From the NCBI GenBank assembly GCA_963621575.1, contig CAVFEH010000033.1:1-9241 (forward strand): 9,241 bases of DNA. Direction: 5' to 3'. Shown piece by piece: positions 1 to 6,726 of this stretch (the stretch's first letter is position 1; the number at the start of each line of letters is the position of its first letter). The DNA comes from UBA1724 sp963621575 (GTDB lineage: Bacteria > Verrucomicrobiota > Lentisphaeria > Oligosphaerales > Oligosphaeraceae). The position numbers and the translations under genes were made by a program. The notes beneath the pieces are model-generated. The model was given only the letters and a program-made list of their open reading frames with translations. It was not told the DNA's origin and made no database searches.

Positions 1-54
1 CCGGAGGAGGCTGCTGGGTTCTTTCGGTCTTTTGCTTCTGCACTTGCCCAATAA
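1..54 (+). CDS. 3' end of an upstream late gene (partial)
   Basis: Frame 1 reads PEEAAGFFRSFASALAQ and stops at TAA (52-54). The composition (acidic/Ala start, amphipathic end) looks like a normal protein C-terminus. Its strand matches the tail operon, and the gene before a tape measure is often a tail assembly chaperone. Only 17 codons are visible, so no function can be assigned. Frame 2 is also open to about 149, but it is Arg/Leu-rich and overlaps the minus-strand gene, so it is less likely. A T8 run (57-64) follows the stop without a GC-rich stem. Confidence 0.4.
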   Translation, partial: PEEAAGFFRSFASALAQ

Positions 55-73
55 AGTTTTTTTTAAGCTAGAA

Positions 74-403
74 TCACCAGTGGACCATTGGCCCACATGG
101 ATGCCCGCTCCATACTTTTTCAAGGTGCCGCTTATACTTTCCTGCGTCGTTTAACTCCATAAAAAGGTATGGCCGCTTCCAAAATTCATCATATCCAATT
201 TTGTATGCCGTCCCATATTGATTTAAGATTTCCATGGATCTTTCTGTAAAGTCAATGTCCTGTGCTAGTTCCTGAATAGTGCCTGGATAATCTTCGAACG
301 CTTCAGGTGTGTCTGCATAGCAGTACATCTTGTTTTTAACTCTGTCAAAAACGGTGAACCCTTTCCCGTTGTATCTGTAAACATCAACTAGATACCTTTT
401 CAT
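74..403 (-). CDS. Small AT-rich antisense accessory (moron-like) protein, unknown function
   Basis: This gene encodes 109 residues, from ATG at 403 down to TGA at 74-76. A strong AGGAGG SD lies 8 nt before the start (CCTCCT at 412-417 on the + strand), which makes it a credible gene. The product is soluble-looking, with no signal peptide or membrane segment, and is notably rich in Tyr, Phe and Trp. It opens MKRYLVDVYRYNGKGF and ends CGPMVHW. I do not recognise the family. By hand count the gene is about 40% GC, while the flanking tail genes are far more GC-rich, which suggests separate acquisition. It lies against the direction of the tail operon, between the end of an upstream gene and the tape measure. 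Lone reversed genes in structural operons are often morons expressed from the prophage and altering host traits such as superinfection immunity. That role is an inference from position only. Confidence 0.75.
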   Translation of the reverse strand: MKRYLVDVYRYNGKGFTVFDRVKNKMYCYADTPEAFEDYPGTIQELAQDIDFTERSMEILNQYGTAYKIGYDEFWKRPYLFMELNDAGKYKRHLEKVWSGHPCGPMVHW

Positions 404-411
404 TAGTAAAC

Positions 412-417
412 CCTCCT
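412..417 (-). promoter_or_regulatory. Ribosome binding site of the antisense gene
   Basis: The minus strand reads AAAAAGGAGGG, with the AGGAGG core 8 nt upstream of the ATG at 403. This is a near-perfect SD. It fixes the start of the antisense gene and occupies the leader where the tape-measure SD would be expected. Confidence 0.8.
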
Positions 418-427
418 TTTTGCGTGT

Positions 428-456
428 GTAATGAATAAGCCGACAACTAGTGACAA
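428..456 (-). promoter_or_regulatory. Possible weak sigma70-type promoter for the antisense gene
   Basis: On the minus strand TTGTCA (complement of 451-456) is separated by 17 nt from CATTAC (complement of 428-433). The -35 element matches TTGACA at 5 of 6 positions. The -10 element matches TATAAT at only 3 of 6. Position and spacing are right for a short leader carrying the AGGAGG site. The -10 would overlap the tape-measure start codon. The match is weak and could be chance. Confidence 0.25.
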
Positions 457-3235
457 ATATGCCGCCTACTCGCTTCTGAAGGTCATAGTTGATACGGACG
501 AAGCCATTAACACTATTAAAACAACCTCCAGCGCCATTAAAGCCTTCTCGAAGACGATGACGGAGTTCGGGGCGCCTATCCAGGAGTTTGGTGAATCCGT
601 ATTTGCGCCGTTCAAAAAAGGCGTGACGGTGTTTGCGGCATTTGACGACACCATGCGACGTGTCGGAGCCGTAACGGGGGCTGCTAGCGGGCCGCTGTCC
701 GAGTTAAACGATCTTGCCCGGCAACTTGGTGCCGCCACGGCGTTCACAGCGGCCCAGGTCGCTGGCGGCATGGCGTCGTTGGGCATGATGGGGTTCTCTG
801 CGGACGAAATCAAGGCAGCCACTGCCGACATTATGAACCTTAGCCAGGCGACTGGAACGGATCTTTCCGTGGCGGCTGAAATCGCTGCGAACAATCTTCG
901 TGTGTTCGGGCTGAATGCGCGGGACATTGGAAAGGTCGCCGACTATCTCGCCGCCACGGCAAATGGGTCTTCACAGACTCTGGCCGATCTTGGCGAGGCG
1001 TTAAAGCTGGCAGGTCCCGCTGCCATGTCTGCAGGGCAGACCGTCCGCCAAACATCCGCCGCGCTTGGCGTCCTGGCCAACATGGGCATTCGCGGAAGCG
1101 TTGCCGGCTCTGCCTTGGCTAGAAGCTACCGTCAGATCGCAGACCCCAAAGTGCGTGAGTATCTAGCTGGACTTGGTGTTTCTGTTACGGATGCCGGTGG
1201 GAATCTTCGTAATCTGGCTGTTGTATTTGCAGAAGTCGGGAAGGCAATTGCCGGACTTGGCACTGCGGATCAAATGGCGGCGTTGGAGAAAATCTTCGGG
1301 TCGTACGGCATCCTTGCCGGCCAGACGCTGAGTATCGATCCTGCGGGCTTGAATGAGTTCCTGGCAAAGCTTGATAAAAGTGCAGGTTATTGTCAAAAGG
1401 CCGCCACACAGATGGAGGATGGCCTTGGTGGCGCCTTCCGAAATGCGGAGTCTGCCATTGAGGCTGTCCAGATTGCGTTGGGGGAAGCATTTTCCGCGGA
1501 TTACTTCGTTGCTCTGGTCAACGCTTTTGCCGCCGTCACGAGAGGCATTGCAACGTTTGTGGATGCCCTCGGGCCTGTTGTCCCCGTTGTGGCGGCCGTG
1601 GCAGGCGGGTTCATTGTTCTGGGCGCAACCATGAAGACATTTGGCGCCGTTGGAGGAATATATACGCTCTTTCTAAAAGATTTGCCTGCGGCATTGCGCG
1701 CGGTAACTGCCGCCACCATCCCCAAAACAGTCGCGACGGCCGCAGATACCGTTGCGACAACGGCAAATGCGGCTGCGACTGCCGCCACTGCCACCGCCAC
1801 TGCCGGGGAAACTGTGGCCCGTGGTGCAAATGCGACGGCAGCAAAGGCAGAGACGGCCGCAGTGGTCGCAAATACCGCTGCAAAAGGTGCGAATGCGGTG
1901 GCCTCGACTGCCGCCGCCACCGCTGCGGGTGCCGTGCAAACGAAAATCGCGGGCGTATTTGGGTTCCTGAAGATTGCGTTGGCGGCCATTGCAGTAAAAC
2001 TCAAGGCTTTTGGTCTTTCGTTCGCCTCTTCTGTTTTTGTAATCCCCGCGGCGCTTCTTGCGGTTGGATATGCCATTCAACGCGCCCTCCGGTGGGGTGG
2101 GGAGCGTGCGGCGGAGGAGAGTGCGCGGCATGTTGAAGAGATGCTGACCAACAGCAACCAGCGCATCCAGGAATTTGAAGCGCGGCATCAGGATGGCAAG
2201 GTTTCCGCTGGACGCCTTTATGGTGAATACAAACGCGAAAACGTGGAGCTGGCCCAGGAGCTGGCAAAGATCGCGGACGCACGTGCGTCGCTTGGAGGTG
2301 AAGATGGATTCTCCGGGTGGTTCAAGGGTGGCAATGGGCGTGCCGTGGAAAAGTATGCGGAGCAGGAGGAAAGCCTCCGTCAACGGATTCAAGCAAACCT
2401 GGCCGAAATGGAAAAACTGCGGCAGAATGCCGCCAACAACTGGTCGCGCGCATTGTCGGCAATGGCAGAGGCGGAGGATGCCTACTTCGCCAAGGACAAG
2501 TCCAGTCTCCAGAATGAGCTGGAGGAAAATGACCGGAAGATAGAGCAGCTGAATGAGATGTACGAGGCGCAGATTCGTTTGGCTCGCGCCAGACGAGACT
2601 GGGCGGCGGTTGAGGAGATGCAGGGCCGCCAAGACCGGCTTTTCGAGGAGTCGGAGAAACGCCGGCAGGCGATTTTGGAAAGTGCCGCAAAGTCTGCTGG
2701 TTTTTTGGATGTAGGCAGGGACCTGCAAGAACGCATGAGGAAGCGCAACGAAGCCGCGCAGGAATCGTCCCGCTCTCGTTGGTGGGATTCCTTGAAGGAG
2801 GGCAATCCCTTGGCGTATCTAGGAGCACTGCGGTCTGCTATGGCAGAGCTCCCAAGGCAGATCCAGATGGCGGCTGAGCGCCTTTACCAGGCGCAGGCTT
2901 TTGCGTTTTCTCCTCGGTCTGATGGCGGAGTGGACATCACGGAGGCAGAAAAGGAGCAAGTCGAAATGCTACGCCAGGTCTATGAAAATCTAAACCGCCA
3001 GCAAGATGAGTTTTCCCGTCGTCTATCGGAGTTTGGCGATGGCGCACAGCGCGCAGTTGAGTCCGTCACTCTTGCGCCCACTTTCTCCAGCAGATCCCTT
3101 TTGGCTGCCTTGGGGCGTTTCGATGGGAACCGTTATGAAAAACAGACCGCCGAATCCGTGAAGAAGCTGGCGGACGACTTTTCCCGCTACTGGCAATGGC
3201 AGCAGAGGAACAGTGGTTTCTTGACATTTGCATAA
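431..3235 (+). CDS. Phage tail tape-measure protein, TP901 family
   Basis: This 934-residue protein should occupy the tail lumen during assembly, set tail length, and be released at DNA ejection. The TP901 tape-measure core spans about residues 65-240: FDDTMRRVGAVTGA, LGAATAFTAAQVAGGM, MGFSADEIKAA, FGLNARDIGKVADYLAA, then LANMGIRGSVAGSALAR, all hallmarks of the family. Hydrophobic stretches lie at about 372-412 and 504-548. Between them is an Ala/Thr-rich low-complexity segment (about 429-503). Charged coiled-coil-like sequence follows from about 555 to 765. The C-terminal PTFSSRSLLAALGRF region recalls tape measures of PVC-group prophages (from memory). No lysozyme or peptidase domain is seen. 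At about 0.15 nm per residue a helical protein of this size would span up to 140 nm. The ATG at 431 is chosen because an in-frame stop lies at 407-409 with no other start between, and the N-terminus has the usual short lead-in. It has no visible SD, unlike its neighbours. Confidence 0.93.
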   Translation: MNKPTTSDKYAAYSLLKVIVDTDEAINTIKTTSSAIKAFSKTMTEFGAPIQEFGESVFAPFKKGVTVFAAFDDTMRRVGAVTGAASGPLSELNDLARQLGAATAFTAAQVAGGMASLGMMGFSADEIKAATADIMNLSQATGTDLSVAAEIAANNLRVFGLNARDIGKVADYLAATANGSSQTLADLGEALKLAGPAAMSAGQTVRQTSAALGVLANMGIRGSVAGSALARSYRQIADPKVREYLAGLGVSVTDAGGNLRNLAVVFAEVGKAIAGLGTADQMAALEKIFGSYGILAGQTLSIDPAGLNEFLAKLDKSAGYCQKAATQMEDGLGGAFRNAESAIEAVQIALGEAFSADYFVALVNAFAAVTRGIATFVDALGPVVPVVAAVAGGFIVLGATMKTFGAVGGIYTLFLKDLPAALRAVTAATIPKTVATAADTVATTANAAATAATATATAGETVARGANATAAKAETAAVVANTAAKGANAVASTAAATAAGAVQTKIAGVFGFLKIALAAIAVKLKAFGLSFASSVFVIPAALLAVGYAIQRALRWGGERAAEESARHVEEMLTNSNQRIQEFEARHQDGKVSAGRLYGEYKRENVELAQELAKIADARASLGGEDGFSGWFKGGNGRAVEKYAEQEESLRQRIQANLAEMEKLRQNAANNWSRALSAMAEAEDAYFAKDKSSLQNELEENDRKIEQLNEMYEAQIRLARARRDWAAVEEMQGRQDRLFEESEKRRQAILESAAKSAGFLDVGRDLQERMRKRNEAAQESSRSRWWDSLKEGNPLAYLGALRSAMAELPRQIQMAAERLYQAQAFAFSPRSDGGVDITEAEKEQVEMLRQVYENLNRQQDEFSRRLSEFGDGAQRAVESVTLAPTFSSRSLLAALGRFDGNRYEKQTAESVKKLADDFSRYWQWQQRNSGFLTFA
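1713..1941 (+). repeat. Low-complexity Ala/Thr-coding tract in the tape measure
   Basis: This segment (about residues 429-503) is built almost entirely from Ala, Thr, Val and Asn, with phrases such as ATAADTVATTANAAATAAT. The DNA shows degenerate GCN/ACN repetition but no exact tandem unit. Similar 'ANTAAT' tracts are familiar in tape-measure proteins between hydrophobic segments. The coordinates are approximate. Confidence 0.6.
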
Positions 3236-3250
3236 GAGGAGGTCTCCAAC

Positions 3251-4162
3251 ATGGCGACGACAACGGCTCAGATTTACGTGGATGAATCCTTCGAGGCCCG
3301 GACGCAGACCGTCACTTCTGCCGGAGTCCTGCAGTCTGCCGACGTCACGTATTTGGTGCGGACCAATCAGCCGGGCGTGATTGTCGATGAGAATGACGCG
3401 CTGGAGGTTGTTCGTGGTTATGCCCCGACGACACTGGGGACCACCCTTTACCGTGACACCATCCGCATTTCGGAGCGTCTGGCACCCCATCTGTTGAAGG
3501 TTGTTGTGGTGTATGCGACCCTGGAATCCAGCTACTCCCATCATGCCACAGACGAAGAGGATTCTGGCACGGATTTCGGAACGGGGAATGCCTCATCGAG
3601 TGACTTTTCCGGGGAGATCTCCAGTGGAACGGAGCACGTGAACTATGGCACCATTTTAGCGTCCTTTGGGGATGTTCCACCAAATGTGGAAGGTGCCTTT
3701 GGGCTGGACGAGGAGGGAAATGTCACCGGCATCGACCGTGAGTGCGCTTTCTGCAGTTTCTCTGAAACGCACACCTTCAGCAAAAACAAGTTCAACTCCT
3801 CTTTTCTCTCCACGCTTTTGGAGCTGAAGGACCATGTGAACAAGACCTCCTTCCGTGGCTTTTCCGCAGGCGAGGTCAAGTTTAGTGGCGTATCCTTTCA
3901 ACGGCAGGGTTCGGGGAGCTCCCGGAAGTACGTCGTTACCTATCGCTTCGACGTCCGCAAAAATGAAGGCGCCGTTACGGTGAACGGCGTCAAGATCCCG
4001 GCGAAGTATGGCTGGGACGTCGTATGCCCCTACAACCGGTCCTGCATGGTGACAGTAAAAGGGAAAAACTGCAAGACCACGCAGATGACTGGTGGATGGA
4101 TCGCCCGAGTGTATCCCTTCGCGAGTTTTACTAGCCTTGGCATTGGAACGGGGAGTTTCTAG
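3251..4162 (+). CDS. Uncharacterised minor tail/baseplate-region protein A
   Basis: This 303-residue protein starts 15 nt after the tape measure, behind a strong GAGGAGG SD (3236-3242, 8 nt spacing). Residues 1-90 look beta-rich (IYVDESFEARTQTVTSAGV, DTIRISERLAPHLLKVVVVY). Residues about 98-128 form a Ser/Gly/acidic linker. The C-terminal half (about 163-303) carries FSETHTFSKNKFNSSF, FRGFSAGEVKFSG, YVVTYRFDVRKNEG and KYGWDVVCPY. The FRGF-x-AGEVxF-x-G element followed by a beta-strand and a GW motif resembles uncharacterised tail-region proteins I recall from PVC-group prophages; I could not verify this. There is no signal peptide or transmembrane segment. The slot directly after the tape measure usually encodes distal-tail or baseplate-hub proteins, so a structural tail-tip role is inferred. 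It could be a functional analogue of Dit, but no Dit signature is visible. Confidence 0.85.
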   Translation: MATTTAQIYVDESFEARTQTVTSAGVLQSADVTYLVRTNQPGVIVDENDALEVVRGYAPTTLGTTLYRDTIRISERLAPHLLKVVVVYATLESSYSHHATDEEDSGTDFGTGNASSSDFSGEISSGTEHVNYGTILASFGDVPPNVEGAFGLDEEGNVTGIDRECAFCSFSETHTFSKNKFNSSFLSTLLELKDHVNKTSFRGFSAGEVKFSGVSFQRQGSGSSRKYVVTYRFDVRKNEGAVTVNGVKIPAKYGWDVVCPYNRSCMVTVKGKNCKTTQMTGGWIARVYPFASFTSLGIGTGSF

Positions 4163-5128
4163 ATGAATTACCAGCAGGTCCAAAGCGGCGACAAGTTCAG
4201 CATGTCCGCCAGGGAATGGAATGCCGTCCGGAATGCAGTGACCGTCGCAGAGCGAACAGCCATGTCCATGCGCGGGGCCACCCTGGGGGGTGCCCTGGAG
4301 TATGGAGAATTCTTTGGGGTTGCAAATGGGGTGTCTTTTGCGATCGGCGAATGCGGATATATCCAGGGGTTTGCCTCTTCCCCAGATGATCTTGCAAGCC
4401 GTTCAGAGGCATACGCCTTGGAGGTCCGGGCTGCCGATTACGACATGAAGGCGCCCATCTGCATTGCAATGGACAATGTCGACAAAGGCGGCATGGGGCG
4501 TTTCAAGGTTTCCGGGTACTGTCTCGCCCGTTGGGACGGTGATGACGAACTTGCGGAATTCGCCATCCCGGATGGGAACGGCTGCCTCATTCCAAATCTA
4601 GACCATGGCGTCAGTGTTGTCGCTGCCATGGCAAGCGAGAAGATTGCGTTGGTTCTTCTCTCCGGCACTCCGACTTCCACAGCGGGTACCGGCATGTTCG
4701 ACACGCGCCTCATCAAAAAAGATGACTCTACGATCTTGGAGTGCTGGAACTCCTCACTGGGTGACGACTGCAAAATCGCCGGAGTTCTTTCCGTCAATGG
4801 GCAGACATTTAATGTCCCGCGAGGAAAGCAGGCGATAAAAAAGGGGCAGACGGTCTACTGCTGGGCGGTATTCCAGGCACCCGTGTTTGCTGGGGAGACA
4901 AGCGAGCTTAACGGGCGTTCCAGTTCGGGGGAAGCCGTTGCGCGTGCTTATCTTGAGTGCACCACGGAATTGATGGATTCCACTCCCGAGTATACCTATT
5001 CCTTGATAGCCACCGTGGACCCGGACGGCACTTTGGACAAAGTCCGCCCCCGCGGAATTATAGAGACGGTTTGGTTCGGTCCCGCCAGGGACCTGTGGAA
5101 GGACACCATTTCCACCGGGAAGGATTAG
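4163..5128 (+). CDS. Uncharacterised minor tail protein B
   Basis: This 321-residue protein starts at an ATG immediately after the TAG of the previous gene (stop 4160-4162, start 4163). A GGGGAG SD lies at 4150-4155 inside that gene, so translation is probably coupled and the two products are likely made in similar amounts. The N-terminus has GDKFSMSAREWNAVRNAV, an 'S-A-x-x-W-N' helix. Alternating beta strands follow, with a GGMGRFKVSGYCLARW motif (109-124) and an IALVLLSG strand (161-168). A second beta-rich half starts after about residue 175 (FNVPRGKQAIKKGQTVYCW, YTYSLIATVDPDGT). This layout, a short WN helix then beta domains, is one I associate with unnamed tail-region proteins of PVC-type prophages (memory, not search). 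No enzyme motif or membrane segment is present. It is probably a structural virion protein, possibly linking the tail tip to the appendages encoded downstream. Confidence 0.83.
   Translation: MNYQQVQSGDKFSMSAREWNAVRNAVTVAERTAMSMRGATLGGALEYGEFFGVANGVSFAIGECGYIQGFASSPDDLASRSEAYALEVRAADYDMKAPICIAMDNVDKGGMGRFKVSGYCLARWDGDDELAEFAIPDGNGCLIPNLDHGVSVVAAMASEKIALVLLSGTPTSTAGTGMFDTRLIKKDDSTILECWNSSLGDDCKIAGVLSVNGQTFNVPRGKQAIKKGQTVYCWAVFQAPVFAGETSELNGRSSSGEAVARAYLECTTELMDSTPEYTYSLIATVDPDGTLDKVRPRGIIETVWFGPARDLWKDTISTGKD
5117..5124 (+). promoter_or_regulatory. Ribosome binding site that fixes the start at 5134
   Basis: GGGAAGGA lies 9 nt before ATG 5134 and overlaps the last codons of the preceding gene. 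The reading frame is open back to an ATG at 4957, but that start lies deep inside gene B. This SD and the normal 5-nt gene gap favour 5134. Confidence 0.65.
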
Positions 5129-5133
5129 TTGCC

Positions 5134-6693
5134 ATGTGGACCGTGCCTTCCGCCGTTACGCCGCCAAAAAGCCGCACGCCACACCGCTTCCTGCTCCCGG
5201 CCGCCTCCGTCATGGACCACGGGGCGCAGCAGGTGGAATCGGCGGTGTGCCCCACTGTTTATCCATATCGTCATATTTATGTGGACGAAGGCGCAAAAGT
5301 CAGCCACCAAGACGGGACCCCCTCCGCGCCATTCACCTCCTTGGAGGAGGTCTTGAAGGACGAGGCTTTGCAGAAGGTCTGCCAGACGCTTTCCCGGGAT
5401 TATATCCATATCCACCTCCGTCAACGGACCACCGCCACCCTTGGAGAAAATGGAGTATCATGCGTTTTTAATGGGCAGGGCGTGGACTTTTGCGGTCGGC
5501 TCATTATCGAGCCATGGCCAGGAAACAACATGGCGACGATTTCGGCTTCTTTCAAGGTTGTCATTAAGTTGCCGTCTCTCTCCGGCAAGGGAAGTGTGTC
5601 TGATTTCAAGAAGGCGGTGGAGGACGGAACTTTAAGCGATTTTTATGATTCTCGGCACGAGATAGAAAAAGACCAGTTCCCAAGCAGTGCCACTGTCGCG
5701 GTTTTCCGGAATTTTCGCGGGGTTTTCTTTTTCCGGATGCGCCCCCGGCTGTCGTGCAGCTATGGCTGTGAGGGGCGGGATGAAGACATGTTCGGGAATA
5801 ACTCTCCCTATGATTTGGGCATTCCTGCGTTTGATGCCTGTGGTTTTCAGGCTTGCCATGGTTGTGGCTTTTATCAATGCCAGCCAGCACTTACGGGGTC
5901 TGCAAATCTTGACTTCCCAGATCCGTTGGACGTCTATTATGAGCTTCTCCCTGACCATGAGGAGCAAGAGGAAAAAAGAGGCCATCTGCCCCCCCCCGAC
6001 ATTTCTGGCGATTCTTCTTCCAGTCTTTACGGTGCTTTTTCTCGGCCGTCGGGCCCCCCCAGGGAAGATGGTGATATACCCACTTACGATGACGGCAGCA
6101 TCATGGTCGGGAAGTTTTATCTTGTTGGAACTTTGCGTTTGATGGGATTCTGCAAATGTAACGATTTCCGCATGGCGGAATGTTCCACGACCATCATAAA
6201 TGACACAAATGGCGTCGGGGGGATGGGTGCGGTGGCCGTCGGGCGCTACTCCTGCAGCAGGGGGTATTCGCGCTCTGATTCAGTCACCCTGTCTGTCACT
6301 GCTGTGGCACGGGAATATGTCTACACATTCAGAGAATATGCTTCCGACGGGATGTATTCAGACCTCCGCATGTCACTGTCTGGCGGTGCTTATGCTATGG
6401 CAGCCGGGCTGGGAGATGCGGAGGTCGAGTCTTCCACGATCATAAAACCATCTGCTTCTTCCACTGCGTATGCTGTCGCGCAAAAGAGTTCAAAGGTCGA
6501 CACGGAAGTCCCGTATTTTAGAAGTCTGGCGATTGCCGCAGGGATTTTGGGCGGCTCAAAAAACAAGGTTTCCACTTCCAGGTTCTCCCAGTCGGCAAGT
6601 GCCAGTTCTTCGTGGGGGAAGGGTTCTTGTTTGGAGATTGCAAAAGATACCATTTCCAGGGAAGAATTACGGGATCTCCGTATATACATGTAA
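5134..6693 (+). CDS. Cys-rich probable beta-helix tail appendage protein
   Basis: From ATG 5134 the product is 519 residues. Residues 48-67 (IYVDEGAKVSHQDGTPSAPF), followed by a helix (TSLEEVLKDEAL) and short beta strands (YIHIHLRQ, LIIEPWPG), match the entry motif of right-handed parallel beta-helix proteins of the pectate-lyase/DUF1565 type ('YVD...DGT...PF.SL.EAL'). This fold is common in phage tailspikes. No catalytic residues can be assigned, so a depolymerase activity is only a possibility. The protein is rich in cysteine. Six fall within 42 residues: C208, C212, C236, C241, C244 and C249, the last four spaced C-x4-C-x2-C-x4-C. Others include a C-K-C pair at 340-342. A Pro/Ser/Gly/acidic linker lies at about 284-315 and is encoded across C9 and C7 homopolymers. 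The C-terminal part is Ser/Ala-rich beta-type sequence. It sits 5 nt after gene B and 33 nt before the fibre gene, consistent with a virion surface protein. Confidence 0.75.
   Translation: MWTVPSAVTPPKSRTPHRFLLPAASVMDHGAQQVESAVCPTVYPYRHIYVDEGAKVSHQDGTPSAPFTSLEEVLKDEALQKVCQTLSRDYIHIHLRQRTTATLGENGVSCVFNGQGVDFCGRLIIEPWPGNNMATISASFKVVIKLPSLSGKGSVSDFKKAVEDGTLSDFYDSRHEIEKDQFPSSATVAVFRNFRGVFFFRMRPRLSCSYGCEGRDEDMFGNNSPYDLGIPAFDACGFQACHGCGFYQCQPALTGSANLDFPDPLDVYYELLPDHEEQEEKRGHLPPPDISGDSSSSLYGAFSRPSGPPREDGDIPTYDDGSIMVGKFYLVGTLRLMGFCKCNDFRMAECSTTIINDTNGVGGMGAVAVGRYSCSRGYSRSDSVTLSVTAVAREYVYTFREYASDGMYSDLRMSLSGGAYAMAAGLGDAEVESSTIIKPSASSTAYAVAQKSSKVDTEVPYFRSLAIAAGILGGSKNKVSTSRFSQSASASSSWGKGSCLEIAKDTISREELRDLRIYM
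5989..6060 (+). repeat. Two poly-C homopolymers (C9 and C7) in the appendage gene
   Basis: C9 lies at 5989-5997 and C7 at 6054-6060, 56 bases apart, both inside the open reading frame and coding for Pro codons (HLPPPD and SGPPRE). Runs of this length are prone to slipped-strand length change, and a gain or loss of one base would shift the frame. In the sequence given the frame is intact through both. Confidence 0.9.
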
Positions 6694-6726
6694 CAAGCCC
6701 CCTTGAACTATTCCACGGAGCAAGCC

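Noticed and set aside
52..70. T8 run after the upstream stop as a rho-independent terminator
   Set aside because: No GC-rich hairpin precedes the T run on either strand; only a weak A/T pairing is possible. A terminator here would also cut the late operon before the tape measure.
1673..2728. Minus-strand open frame (351 codons) opposite the tape measure
   Set aside because: The translation turns Cys/Gly/Arg low-complexity opposite the Ala-rich tract, and the + strand frame is a clear TP901 protein. It is a shadow of codon bias.
4957..5133. Upstream extension of the appendage gene to an ATG at 4957
   Set aside because: It would overlap gene B by 172 bases, and the added residues look unlike a protein N-terminus. 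ATG 5134 has a good SD and normal spacing.
5687..6142. Frame-2 open frame (151 codons) inside the appendage gene
   Set aside because: It has no upstream gene context, and the main frame continues with the beta-helix-like protein. It is a shadow frame, although slippage at the C tracts could in principle reach other frames.
6694..6726. Regulatory element or small gene in the 33-nt gap before the fibre
   Set aside because: I see only the GGAG ribosome binding site; there is no clear inverted repeat or promoter.
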